From Gracilimonas sediminicola (GTDB taxonomy: Bacteria > Bacteroidota > Rhodothermia > Balneolales > Balneolaceae), in contig NZ_JANDBC010000002.1 of NCBI RefSeq assembly GCF_024320785.1, forward strand, positions 648,371-712,370: 64,000 bases of DNA, in the 5' to 3' direction. Positions 42,188 through 51,930 of the stretch are shown in pieces. Position numbers and translations under genes: made by a program. The first letter of the stretch is position 1, and each line of letters opens with the position of its first letter. The notes under the pieces were generated by a model. The model was not told where the DNA came from and searched no databases. It saw only the letters and a list, made by a program, of their open reading frames with translations.

Positions 42188-45100
42188 ATGCCCGTAGTTA
42201 AAACAAATATCGACCAGATTACCCACCTGTCCACCGGCGACTTTGATCACTGGTTGGGCGACTGGGACTCCGACGGGATTGTCAATATTGATGATCCTAA
42301 CCCGCTTACACCGGGCGATACCGCCCCGGTTTCTGAGGCCGAACTGGCCCCGCAGATCAAAGCGGTTATTGAGACCAAAAACAACTACATCCCAGCCCTG
42401 AAAAAGGTTATGAACGGCCTTATCGGGATGAATTTGGCGCTGATCGTAAAGGGGCGCATTAAAGAAGTGTATTCCACGCTCGGTAAACTCATTCGCAAGC
42501 GGTTTCCGTTTACCGAAAAGATTGCTGCCAAAGCCGGAGAAAAATATACTACCGGCCTGACCGATGTGGCAGGCTGTATGGCTATTGCCGAAACACAGGC
42601 GCAGGTCGATCAGATGGTGAAGCGTATCCTCTCGGGCGAATTAGGTGAAGTCTGGGAACACGAAGACAAATATAAACATCCGGCAAATGGCTACCGCGCT
42701 CATCATTTTATCCTTGTTGTGGACGAGCAGTATCCGGTCGAAATCCAGGTAAAAACCAAACGCATGTCCATGATTTCGGCGGCCTCGCACCAGCCCTATA
42801 AAGTGGGCCAGCTTAACGGGGCACTGCTGGAAGAACTCACCCAACTCGCGTGGAAAGCCGACAAAGGCGACACCGAATCAGCGGAAAAACTCGAACCTTA
42901 TTTGGTCGATTTGGAAGCGCTTGAAACCCAGCTTACCCTTCGATCCAATCCAAGTGGAGAACTCCAGCAACTTCAGGCAGATTTTGAACGGACCATAGGA
43001 AAACTGGCTCTGGCGTTTCAGTTGGAAAAGTTTCCAGCGGAGCATAAGCAGGAAGCCCTGGAACTATTTCGGGCACACGGTCGCATCATCGGCGTCGATT
43101 TTGACGGGGTATTTAACCGAGCCACATCTAAGAAACCAACACCTGCCAAACAGCCCAAAAAGAAATCAGGCCAATCAACTTTTAGGTTTAGCGACACCGA
43201 ACTTTCGGAATTTGCGCCCATCAAGCTAACCGCCTCCGAGCGTCGCAAAGCCAACGAAGCGGCCATCGGGGTGCTTCAAAAAGAAGACCGTGCGATTACC
43301 AAATCCGATATCGACCTACTCCGCTCTTACACCGGGGCGGGCGGGTTAGGCTACACCGAATCCACCGAGCAGTCCAAGCGGGGCTTGCTAAATGAGCACT
43401 ACACCTCGTACCCCGTGGTCAAACTCATTTGGGATAAGCTTCAACAAATGGGTGTCACGGGTGGCAATATTTTAGAGCCGGGCGCTGGCGTGGGCAACTT
43501 TGCCGGATTCCTTCCCGACCGCGACAAGTTTCGGATGGTCATGATCGAACGCTCGGCCATTAGTTCCCGTATTGCGAGTCTGCTATACCCAATGCAGACC
43601 GTGCGCCACGAAAACTTTGCCGACACCGATCTTTCCCTATACAACCTGACTGGCGTGGTTGGGAACGTGCCCTTTGGGGACCTGAAAATTCATACTTCCC
43701 GCGACCCGCTGGCCCCGCTTAGCCCCCGCATTCACGACTATTTTATCCTAAAATCCCTGGACGCTCTTAAACCCGGTGGTTTCTTGGCGGTGATCACCTC
43801 GACGGGCACAATGGATAAAAAAGACCCGTCCATTCGTCAGGCTATGATACAACGCGCCCATTTTGTAGGGGCCTACCGGCTGCCTTCAACGGCGTTTAAA
43901 GACAACGCCGATACCACGGTAACTACCGATATTCTTTTCTTCCAGAAATATGGAGAGCATCAGGGCGACATTCATCCGGACGTGGACTCGAAACTCAACC
44001 GACTTTTTGCCCAAGAGGAGCTGATTGAAAGTCAGGTCTCCTATAATGGTGAAACCTATACCGCTTCTTACAACCCGTACTATAAAGAACACCCAAGCCA
44101 CGTGTTGGGTGAGCATATTCAGGGGCACCACGTACAGTTTTATTCCCGCATGGGCGTTAAAGGCGAGCTTTCCGAAGGCCTCATTCAAAGGGTACTTTCT
44201 GACGGACTAACTTTTCCTTACGCGCTTCCGGGCGAGATGCCGTTGTACAACATTCCCGATGATGGGATTATGCTCGACCTTCCAAGGTCGTATCATCCGG
44301 GAAATATTGTCTTCCACGAGAACCATTTTTACGAGAAGCAGCGACGGTTTTTCAAGCGGCTTTCGCTCAAAGGCGGCTCCGGGCTGGATGCCCGCATTCG
44401 TTCGGCCTGCCAGCTACTGGACAAATACGATGATTACATCACGGCTTTAGCCCAAGAAACGGGCGAAAAAGACGCCCTCCGCGCTGAGTTCAAACAGCTG
44501 CTTGCGGGGCACATCCAGCAGTACGGGATTCCTGATGAAGACGAGGACATCCGCAAAGTGTTCAAGTTCGACAACCGGCTTTACAAACTCACGACGCTCG
44601 TGAAGCGAGATCCGCTTAACGGGGAACTGGTGCACGCCGATATCATTGACGCTGACTCCATGTTCAACCGCAACTACGTGCCCGCGGTAAAGGACTCCGA
44701 CGATCTGGCCGAACTGGCGATGTTCGGACGTAGTATTGGCGAGTCCTTAGATATTGACTTCTACCAGTCGGTGTACAAAGGGGGGACAGCGAGCAAAGAG
44801 GAGCTGGAAAAAGCGTTGGAAGATCACCCTGACTTTTACTGGAATCCGGCCACGTCAAACCACGAATTTCGCTACCAGTACCTCTCGGGTAACGTGCGCG
44901 AGAAACTGCAACTGGCCCAGGAGCACGAGCTGGAAAAGAACATCAAGGCGCTACAAGAGGTGGTGCCCGAATGGATCGACGTGTACAACATTACCGTGGA
45001 CCCGCAGCATGTGTTTACTTACCTGCCTGCCAAAGCTATTGAAGAGTGGATCAAAGATGAAATGAACTACGACAAAGTGGAAATCGGCCTTGTCAAAGAC

Positions 45101-48100
45101 AAAGCCGAGCTCGGCAACCGGTTCTACATGAAGCTTCGGAAATGGGGCCGTTATGTGGGCACGGGCGATGAAACCCCCGACGACAACAACCTGGGCTGGG
45201 GCGAGACGCCATTTACCAAAATCATTACCTCGTACATTCAGGACAGCACCTTTCCGCTGAAATTCTATGATGAGGACGACAACCTCATGCCGTCTATGAC
45301 GCTCAAAGAAGCGCAATCCATGAAGGGAGAACGCGGTCAGATGCTCATCGAACGGGCGCGAAAAATACAGCGCCAGAACAACAACCGGATGCTTACGCAC
45401 GTGCCCAAAAAGTTCAACAACTGGGTGCGCACCAAAGCTTCCTCCGAAGTCCGAGGCATGATCGAGGCCGCCTACAACCATACCTATAACGCGGTGATCA
45501 ACCCGCCTTTTGACGGGCGCACCCTTCGGGTTCGAGGCATGAGCGACACCTTTTACGGGGTGAAAGACTTTACCGTGTACAAGCACAATCGCGCCATTGC
45601 CGAAAAGCTGGTGTGGAACGGCAAAGGTGCCAACTGCCACGATGTGGGAGCCGGAAAAACGCTGGCTTCCATTATCACCTCCCAAGTGCTCCTCCAGCAG
45701 GGAGCCGCCCGAAAACCGATGTTTGTCGTGCCTGGAAAAGTGCAGGAAAAATGGGTGGAAGAATACCTGATGCTGTTTCCCGACGCCAAAGTCCTCAACA
45801 TGAAAATGGCCGGTGGCGACAAGCATAAAGAACTTACGATGGCCCAGCTCTACAACTGGGACGCTATCTTTATCGCCGACCACGCCTTTAAATCACTTCC
45901 ATTGTCTCCGGCAGAGCAGGCTCGTATTTACCAGGAGCGCATCGACTACTTCAACCAAATGCTGGAAAATTTTGAGGATCTGCTTGAAGAAGACGAGGCC
46001 ATCTCGAAAGCGGCCAAAACCTCCATGATCAAACGCATGGAAAAGCAGATGGAAGAATGGGAAACCAAGCTCCGCAATGTGGCGCATTCCAAGCGCCTTG
46101 AAACCGATATTTTCTTTGACGAGCTGGGCGTGGACTGCCTGTTCTTTGACGAGGCGCATTTCTACAAAAACGCCCTGGGTTCGGCCAAAGCCGCCAAGCT
46201 GGGAATCTCGGCGAACAAGCCTTCCCAGCGAGCCGAAGACACCCTGCAAAAAACGCGGTGGCTGTTCAGCAAAGTGGGCCATAAAAACGTGTTTGTGCTT
46301 ACCGCAACCCCGGTCGTGAACTCTCCGGTAGAGGTGTGGCACATGCTTAACCTATGCGCCCCGGATCTGCTGGCCAAATACGAAATTGAAAACCTCGATA
46401 ACTTCATTAACCTGTTTGTCCGGGAAGAAGAAAAGATCGTCAAAAAGACCAACGGAGAATACCGCTCCGAGCGTGTGGTGGCCGGGTACTACAACCTGCC
46501 GGAAATGCGCAAGATCATTGACGAGGTAATGGACATCAAGAGCTACGATCAGCTGATTGGTTTTTACAAGGAATTCCCAGACTATATTCAGGATGAGGAC
46601 GGTAAAACGGTCAATGGCAAGGATGGAAAACCCAAGGTGCTCGAACCCAAATTCAAGCGCCCCAAGGCCAGTACCCGAAACGTGATTATTGAGCCCAGCG
46701 AGCTGCATAAGCTTCTTTTTGATGACATTATCCTCCGGGCCAACGAGGTCATCGCCTGCATGAAAGACCGGCAGTGCGAAACCCGCGACAACTTTCTTGT
46801 AATTACCGGCGATGGCAGCAAAATTGCGACCGACCTGCGGGTGTACGACAAGGATTTTGAAGGTATCGACCGATCCTACCTCAAGCTTGGAGCAATGGTC
46901 GAAAACGTGGCCGCTTCCTACGGGGCCCGTTCCAATCCCGCTCCCGAAATGGTGCCGGAAGACCTATACGGCGACTATTTTCACCGGCCAGGCAGAGGAC
47001 AGATTGCCGTGACTCCTCCGCACCTCCGGGAGAACCCATCCCATATTGAGGTCATTACCAGCAAGGGTGTGGTAAAAGAAAAGAGCGGCTACTGGGTGGT
47101 CTGGGATGAAAAGAAAGAAGTGTATGAGCCCCTGCATATACTGGAGCCCAAAAAACCAGAACACACATGGAGCGAAGGCATCTTTGGCAACGAAAAAGAA
47201 GCTACCGAACGCGCCCATAAGCTCAATAAAGAATGGGAGCAGATCAAAGCAAGCCGATCCAATCCAGCCAGCCCTGCTATTCGCAACCAGATTATATTCT
47301 GCGACTGGATCAGCCTTCATCAGTCTCAGGGAGGTAGCTTCCATCAGCTCATCAAATCCGAGCTGGTCAAAGCCGGAATCCCCAAAGAGCAGATCGCGAT
47401 CATCAACGGGTCCATCGTCGGCACGAATAAAAACGGGGATGACTACTCCGTCAGTAGCAAAGACGACAAAGAAGCGCTCAAAAAAGAAGTGCAGGATGAT
47501 TTTAACCAGGGTAAGTACCGGGTGGTGATTGGCAACCAATCCATTGCCGAGGGGATGAACCTTCAGAAGTGGACGACCGACATGCACCATATGGACGTGC
47601 CCTACACGCCTTCGCAAATCCAGCAGCGCAATGGGCGCGGGCTTCGCCAAGGCAACCAGTACCCCGAAGTACAAATCCATTACTACCTGATGCAGGACTC
47701 CTTTGATCAGTACCGGCTGGAACTGGTCTCCAAAAAGCAAAGCTGGATTGATGACCTGTTCTTTGGCACTGGCAGAGAAGTCTCCACCGGTGGCGACTCG
47801 GAGTCGCTGGAATACGAGCAAATGGTAGCTGCTACCAACTCTGATCCACGGGTGAAACAATTCTTTGAAGCTTTGGCGCAAAAGAATGTGCTCGATGACC
47901 GGATTGACAATTTGGAATCTGAAGTAAAACGACTCCAAGCCAGCCAAGCGCAGGCGACCACCGATATCCAGGGAAAACAGGATCGCATGAAAAGCGTGGT
48001 AGAGCGGGAATCGGCCTTACAAAACTCAAAGCTTCCCGAAAGCGCTGAAAAAGCGTTAAAGGAGAACCTGTTTGACGTGCAGTACGGGTGGAACGGCGAG

Positions 48101-49417
48101 CCGTACCAGCTCGATATCCAGCTTAGCTCCGACTCCAAACGCATTTCCGGCTACCGCATGAAAACCGTGCTGGACGTGCCCGAAAACAATGCCAACGGGC
48201 GGGTGTGGTTTCACCTAATCCCCGACAGCAATATCGCTGACCGCTCGTTTTACAACAAGCAGACGTGGGGGGCCATCAAACGCATGGCCTCCAAAGAGCT
48301 GGGCAGTACCTTTGGGTGGACGCTGGAAGAAAAGACCGGGCAAGGAAAATCCATCTCTGGCAACCTTGGCAACATCATTGCCACGGAGGAAGATTTTTAC
48401 AGTGAATACGGCATCGACATTGATGCCGAAAAAGCTAAAAAAGACGAGGCGGGTAACGAGCAAAGCTTCAAGGCCATCAAAGAGTCCGCCGGGATGTTTA
48501 CCATCAAAAAGTGGCAACCGATCATCACCCGAAAACTGGCGGAGCTATTCCTGGAACTCGAAAAAGCGTGGATCAGAACCTCGGATTCTCGCAGGGAACT
48601 GCTAAGCAGTGAATTAAAGCAGACCGAGAAAACCCTGACCGAACTTCAAAAGGTGCTGGCAAGTACCAAAGCCGAACTGGAAGCGGCCAAATCGGCTCGG
48701 GAGAACAACCAGAAGACCGTGATCGAACTCAACGATGTGGTCAACCAGCTGGTGGCGGTGAGCTACGATGACCGGAACGAGCTGTATGAAGAGATCAACC
48801 GCATCGCCCCGAAATACAAGATCCGCAAAACGATCACTGTCCGTGATGTGGGTTCGCTAAAAGGCAGTGCACCCAAAGGATCGCCTCAACTTCGTGAGAA
48901 CAAGGCGGACAGTGTGACTGGCAAAACATCCAAACGGCATGGCGTGCTTAAAACACTATACGAAGAGCCGCTGGTGTATTCCGGCATCGTCAAGGAACTG
49001 GAGTACATCGACTCCAAAGGCTACATGCAGCGCATGGAAGCAGAATCCGATGATCTGGCGATGATCATCAACGCCAAAGGCACCACTATTTATGTGTTTC
49101 CAACCAGTTTAATGAGGCTCTCCAAGGGAGCTTACAATGACCCGAAAGCCGCCGAAATGTTTGAGGAGTTTCATCATTTCCCGGCAGATGACTACGATTA
49201 TGAGCTGTTTCCGCCTTTAGGCGAGAAACTGATCAGTGCCGGCTATGCCGACCGCATTATGTACGTGAGCGATAAGATTATCTACGCCGATGACGAAAAA
49301 GGCAAAGACAATCACTATTTCCACTACTTCGATGCGGGCAAGCGACCGGTGTTTAAATACGGTGATGTGTACATCATCGCTAACGTCAACATAGACGGCA
49401 GGGGCATTCTTAATTGA
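42188..49417 (+). CDS. Giant RelA/SpoT-like, DNA methyltransferase-like and SNF2-type helicase fusion (DarB-like)
   Basis: This 2409-residue protein opens with a short acidic EF-hand-like DWDSDGIVNIDDPN. Residues ~57-230 look like a RelA/SpoT synthetase domain: GRIKEVYS at 89-96, D-V-A-G near 128, NGYRAHH at 167-173 and EIQVKT at 185-190. A class I methyltransferase follows, with NILEPGAGVG at 427-436 and NVPF (motif IV variant) at 493-496. An SF2 helicase has DVGAGKT at 1152-1158, DEAH at 1321-1324, LTATP near 1360 and NGRGLRQG at 1815-1822. Coiled coils follow and a C-terminal domain is unassigned. The methyltransferase-helicase plan is that of phage P1 DarB, carried in the virion to block restriction. 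Three RSNP[AS] motifs lie in linkers. Confidence 0.75.
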   Translation: MPVVKTNIDQITHLSTGDFDHWLGDWDSDGIVNIDDPNPLTPGDTAPVSEAELAPQIKAVIETKNNYIPALKKVMNGLIGMNLALIVKGRIKEVYSTLGKLIRKRFPFTEKIAAKAGEKYTTGLTDVAGCMAIAETQAQVDQMVKRILSGELGEVWEHEDKYKHPANGYRAHHFILVVDEQYPVEIQVKTKRMSMISAASHQPYKVGQLNGALLEELTQLAWKADKGDTESAEKLEPYLVDLEALETQLTLRSNPSGELQQLQADFERTIGKLALAFQLEKFPAEHKQEALELFRAHGRIIGVDFDGVFNRATSKKPTPAKQPKKKSGQSTFRFSDTELSEFAPIKLTASERRKANEAAIGVLQKEDRAITKSDIDLLRSYTGAGGLGYTESTEQSKRGLLNEHYTSYPVVKLIWDKLQQMGVTGGNILEPGAGVGNFAGFLPDRDKFRMVMIERSAISSRIASLLYPMQTVRHENFADTDLSLYNLTGVVGNVPFGDLKIHTSRDPLAPLSPRIHDYFILKSLDALKPGGFLAVITSTGTMDKKDPSIRQAMIQRAHFVGAYRLPSTAFKDNADTTVTTDILFFQKYGEHQGDIHPDVDSKLNRLFAQEELIESQVSYNGETYTASYNPYYKEHPSHVLGEHIQGHHVQFYSRMGVKGELSEGLIQRVLSDGLTFPYALPGEMPLYNIPDDGIMLDLPRSYHPGNIVFHENHFYEKQRRFFKRLSLKGGSGLDARIRSACQLLDKYDDYITALAQETGEKDALRAEFKQLLAGHIQQYGIPDEDEDIRKVFKFDNRLYKLTTLVKRDPLNGELVHADIIDADSMFNRNYVPAVKDSDDLAELAMFGRSIGESLDIDFYQSVYKGGTASKEELEKALEDHPDFYWNPATSNHEFRYQYLSGNVREKLQLAQEHELEKNIKALQEVVPEWIDVYNITVDPQHVFTYLPAKAIEEWIKDEMNYDKVEIGLVKDKAELGNRFYMKLRKWGRYVGTGDETPDDNNLGWGETPFTKIITSYIQDSTFPLKFYDEDDNLMPSMTLKEAQSMKGERGQMLIERARKIQRQNNNRMLTHVPKKFNNWVRTKASSEVRGMIEAAYNHTYNAVINPPFDGRTLRVRGMSDTFYGVKDFTVYKHNRAIAEKLVWNGKGANCHDVGAGKTLASIITSQVLLQQGAARKPMFVVPGKVQEKWVEEYLMLFPDAKVLNMKMAGGDKHKELTMAQLYNWDAIFIADHAFKSLPLSPAEQARIYQERIDYFNQMLENFEDLLEEDEAISKAAKTSMIKRMEKQMEEWETKLRNVAHSKRLETDIFFDELGVDCLFFDEAHFYKNALGSAKAAKLGISANKPSQRAEDTLQKTRWLFSKVGHKNVFVLTATPVVNSPVEVWHMLNLCAPDLLAKYEIENLDNFINLFVREEEKIVKKTNGEYRSERVVAGYYNLPEMRKIIDEVMDIKSYDQLIGFYKEFPDYIQDEDGKTVNGKDGKPKVLEPKFKRPKASTRNVIIEPSELHKLLFDDIILRANEVIACMKDRQCETRDNFLVITGDGSKIATDLRVYDKDFEGIDRSYLKLGAMVENVAASYGARSNPAPEMVPEDLYGDYFHRPGRGQIAVTPPHLRENPSHIEVITSKGVVKEKSGYWVVWDEKKEVYEPLHILEPKKPEHTWSEGIFGNEKEATERAHKLNKEWEQIKASRSNPASPAIRNQIIFCDWISLHQSQGGSFHQLIKSELVKAGIPKEQIAIINGSIVGTNKNGDDYSVSSKDDKEALKKEVQDDFNQGKYRVVIGNQSIAEGMNLQKWTTDMHHMDVPYTPSQIQQRNGRGLRQGNQYPEVQIHYYLMQDSFDQYRLELVSKKQSWIDDLFFGTGREVSTGGDSESLEYEQMVAATNSDPRVKQFFEALAQKNVLDDRIDNLESEVKRLQASQAQATTDIQGKQDRMKSVVERESALQNSKLPESAEKALKENLFDVQYGWNGEPYQLDIQLSSDSKRISGYRMKTVLDVPENNANGRVWFHLIPDSNIADRSFYNKQTWGAIKRMASKELGSTFGWTLEEKTGQGKSISGNLGNIIATEEDFYSEYGIDIDAEKAKKDEAGNEQSFKAIKESAGMFTIKKWQPIITRKLAELFLELEKAWIRTSDSRRELLSSELKQTEKTLTELQKVLASTKAELEAAKSARENNQKTVIELNDVVNQLVAVSYDDRNELYEEINRIAPKYKIRKTITVRDVGSLKGSAPKGSPQLRENKADSVTGKTSKRHGVLKTLYEEPLVYSGIVKELEYIDSKGYMQRMEAESDDLAMIINAKGTTIYVFPTSLMRLSKGAYNDPKAAEMFEEFHHFPADDYDYELFPPLGEKLISAGYADRIMYVSDKIIYADDEKGKDNHYFHYFDAGKRPVFKYGDVYIIANVNIDGRGILN

Positions 49418-49445
49418 GCCACCCGCCAGAACAACGAAGGCACCT

Positions 49446-49949
49446 ATGAAAGAGCGCGTGTTCGCCAAGAACCCTTCCGAGCTACAAATCATCGAAAACC
49501 CAAACAAACGACGCAGTAATATGATAACAGAAAGCAAAATCACTACCGAGAAGGCGGTCTCTGAGTTCAAGCAGCAGGCTATCACCGCCGGATATATTCT
49601 TGGTGGACAAGCGGTGGCAGCCCAGATGAATGTCCTGGCCGTCCCCTTGCTGACAGGCAACGCCTCAGCAACTATTCAACAAGCCACCCGAGCAGGTATC
49701 CCTCTCACCGCCGGAGTACTTCTAACGCTCCTTTCCAAAAACAAACACGTTCGCGGTTTGGCCATGGGTATGGGCGTACAAGGCGTAATGGAAGTCATCA
49801 AATTTATTACCCCTGACTGGACACCCCAGCAAGGTCTTATGGATGGCTCCGGGTACGTGTATGACAACCTGCCTGAAATCCAGGAAAAAACACACCATGT
49901 GGATGAGGTAGAACATTCTTTAGAGGTTGATAATACCATCGAAGTCTAG
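49446..49949 (+). CDS. Phage membrane protein, unknown
   Basis: In this 167-residue protein the N-terminus contains FAKNPSELQIIENPNKRRSN, related to NP motifs in the giant protein. Residues ~45-120 contain two or three hydrophobic helices (YILGGQAVAAQMNVLAVPLL, AGIPLTAGVLLTLL, GLAMGMGVQGVMEVIKFI). The end is acidic. It may be an integral virion membrane protein rather than a tail-anchored one. It is followed by a 91-bp spacer that probably carries the capsid promoter. Confidence 0.55.
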   Translation: MKERVFAKNPSELQIIENPNKRRSNMITESKITTEKAVSEFKQQAITAGYILGGQAVAAQMNVLAVPLLTGNASATIQQATRAGIPLTAGVLLTLLSKNKHVRGLAMGMGVQGVMEVIKFITPDWTPQQGLMDGSGYVYDNLPEIQEKTHHVDEVEHSLEVDNTIEV

Positions 49950-50040
49950 AAATAACGCCTCATAGCTCTGCATTGCAAAAGGGGTACTGGTAATACCAAA
50001 CCGGCAAACCGCCATTTTCTAAACCTTTTAAATCACAGTT

Positions 50041-50652
50041 ATGAGCGATAAAATCTCCAAAAAAGCACTTGTTCCAGCTACTGCGCGCATCAAGACCTAT
50101 TTTGACACCCGCAAAGTACAGCAAAATCAATCAGTCCTTAATTTCTTTCCTGCTAATGCAGATCGAAAACTAACGCGGGACAACTATGTAAGTAACCCGT
50201 TTCCCGGAGCTATGAAACGCCGGATTCTGGGCCTATCCTTTGAACTCACCAAACAATTTATTGAAGACGATCCAGCCAATGGCATCGATGCGCGCGCCAT
50301 TGTAAACGGGCTCAAAGACGCGGCCATTTTGCTTCAGGCCGATAACGACAACAAGGAATTCCTCCGCGCTCCCATGAGTGAGTTCTCCAACTTTGCTGGA
50401 ACCGGTATTCAGTTTACCTCGGCCACCAATAATACCGTTGACGCCGTAGCTGAGTATCGCCGGCTTGTTACCATGAAATCTGCCAGTGAGTACCGTCTGG
50501 CCGATCCGTTTGATCTGGCCATCAACCAGACGGTTTCCCTTGCCGTCCATTTTGATGACGCCTCAGTGTTCCCAACCACAGAGAACTGGAACCAATCCGG
50601 TCAGGGAGAGTTGTGGCTCAGGGCTTCCATGGTAGTCGCTGAAGTTGAGTAA
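50041..50652 (+). CDS. Putative capsid protein A (203 aa)
   Basis: This protein is beta-rich after an N-terminal basic/helical arm (SDKISKKALVPATARIKTYF). FPGAMKRRILGLSFELTKQF, GIQFTSATNN, TVDAVAEYRRLVTMKSASEYRL and ELWLRASMVVAEVE read as jelly-roll-like strands. No direct homolog is recognised. Its size, its position before a second beta-rich protein and spikes, its separate leader and the terminator just after it all suggest an abundant structural protein. It may be one of a pair of single-jelly-roll capsid proteins (as in P23-77 and SH1) or an auxiliary capsid protein. Confidence 0.5.
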   Translation: MSDKISKKALVPATARIKTYFDTRKVQQNQSVLNFFPANADRKLTRDNYVSNPFPGAMKRRILGLSFELTKQFIEDDPANGIDARAIVNGLKDAAILLQADNDNKEFLRAPMSEFSNFAGTGIQFTSATNNTVDAVAEYRRLVTMKSASEYRLADPFDLAINQTVSLAVHFDDASVFPTTENWNQSGQGELWLRASMVVAEVE

Positions 50653-50662
50653 TCCATCCCTA

Positions 50663-50705
50663 CCCGCCGGTTTCAGTTCGCTGATTCCGGCGGGATTCTT
50701 TTTTC
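50663..50705 (+). terminator. Terminator between the two capsid candidate genes
   Basis: CCCGCCGG (50663-50670) and CCGGCGGG (50687-50694) form an 8-bp GC stem, followed by ATTCTTTTTTCC. It is the clearest terminator in the prophage and should partially uncouple capsid A from the genes behind it. Confidence 0.85.
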
Positions 50706-50736
50706 CAAGTAATCCTGACTACCTCAAAGCAACACC

Positions 50737-51513
50737 ATGAAGATACTCTCCAATTTTTTACCTCCTAAAGAAAGTTCGGCTTACAATCCGGCCAAATCGG
50801 TTGAGGTGCAACCGGGAGCAACGGCTCACCTTACCATGAACGGCATGGGTGGAGAGCGCTACGGCATCCGAAAGATTCTCCCGTTCAGCGCCAACATGAA
50901 TGCCATTTTGATTTCCGCTCGTCTCAACGAAGACCTTTATCTGTTTCGGGGCGTCCAGCTCTCGGTAGTGCACAATCTGTTCAAATCTATTGACGGACTA
51001 TTTGCTCCTTTTATCATTCAAAAGAACAACCATATCGTTTTTGAACTCACCAATACCGGTGCTGCTAAGCAAACGGTAAACATTCAGCTTGTCGGTTATG
51101 ACCAGTTTGCCCTGTCCAAACTAAGCGCGGCCTACCAGCAGATTGGAGCTTCGGTTCCCGTGCCCCGGTTCCTGTATGGCCATAGCACGGTTCCAGCTGG
51201 CGGGCTCAACATTGATCTGGGCGTGAAAAGCAAAAGCGTGGACGTTCAGGTTCGGCGCATGGCCATGAGCAGTAACCAGCCAGGAGCTATTACCGCTTCG
51301 ATGAAAGTGTACAACACCACGGTTCGCGATGAAGTATTCCTGGAGCAGGTGAACGACGAGTTCAACGACAAGTACATCAACGTACCCTTTGTGGTGGGCT
51401 CGAACGTGCCGTTTGACGTGTACGCTTCCAACTATGGTGCCCAGCCTGCCGAGGTAAGTTTCCTTTGTGAGAGCTACGTGCAGATAAGAACCGGATTCAT
51501 CCCAGCGGAGTAG
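50737..51513 (+). CDS. Putative major capsid protein B (258 aa)
   Basis: This all-beta type sequence has regular strands: AKSVEVQPGATAHLTM, NAILISARLNEDLYLFRGVQLSVV, FIIQKNNHIVFELTNTGAAKQTVNIQLVGYDQF in the first half, and SVDVQVRRMAM, GAITASMKVYN and EVSFLCESYVQI in the second, separated by a QQIGASVPVPRFLYG linker. Two beta halves in 258 residues fit either a small double jelly-roll (PM2 P2 is 269 residues) or a decorated single jelly-roll (P23-77 VP17-like). Fold prediction is needed to choose. The downstream gene follows after 2 bases. Confidence 0.55.
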   Translation: MKILSNFLPPKESSAYNPAKSVEVQPGATAHLTMNGMGGERYGIRKILPFSANMNAILISARLNEDLYLFRGVQLSVVHNLFKSIDGLFAPFIIQKNNHIVFELTNTGAAKQTVNIQLVGYDQFALSKLSAAYQQIGASVPVPRFLYGHSTVPAGGLNIDLGVKSKSVDVQVRRMAMSSNQPGAITASMKVYNTTVRDEVFLEQVNDEFNDKYINVPFVVGSNVPFDVYASNYGAQPAEVSFLCESYVQIRTGFIPAE

Positions 51514-51515
51514 CT

Positions 51516-51929
51516 ATGCTCAACGAACTGATTAAAGTGCTTTGCGAGCTGGCCGCCAACGTGGAAGCGCTGGTTACAAACCTGCAAAAACCGCAAGGCA
51601 GCCAGCCCAGTCAAGCTCGAATTGCGTCCTCCATATCCCCGGTCATGAAGCAGGGCGAGCAGCCTGTTCGCCTGGTCAACGAAAACCCACACCGGCTTGG
51701 GGTGATTATCCATAACAACAGCGAAGGTGAGCTAATGATTGCCCTGGATAGCCAGCGCATATCTGACAAGTTCTACACCTTCAAACTGCGGGCGGGTGAA
51801 ACCCTTCACTTTGACCTTCGACGGTTCGGCGAGCTCTACAAAGGGGGCTTTATGGGCCTGTGGGATGAGGCGACCAATCCTGGAGCGGAGTCCAAAGCCC
51901 TGGTAACCGAAATCTTTTGGATAAGCTGA
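51516..51929 (+). CDS. Small beta-sandwich virion protein (vertex/spike base candidate)
   Basis: In this 137-residue protein an N-terminal helix (LNELIKVLCELAANVEALVTNL) is followed by a compact beta domain: RLVNENPHRLGVIIHNNSEGELMIALDS, FYTFKLRAGETLHFDLRRFGELYKGGFMGLWDEA, ALVTEIFWI. This pattern (variant ends of strands, AGET loop, GxxGLW) is common in small phage structural proteins at vertices or spike bases. The exact family is not recognised. Confidence 0.55.
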   Translation: MLNELIKVLCELAANVEALVTNLQKPQGSQPSQARIASSISPVMKQGEQPVRLVNENPHRLGVIIHNNSEGELMIALDSQRISDKFYTFKLRAGETLHFDLRRFGELYKGGFMGLWDEATNPGAESKALVTEIFWIS

Positions 51930-51930
51930 G

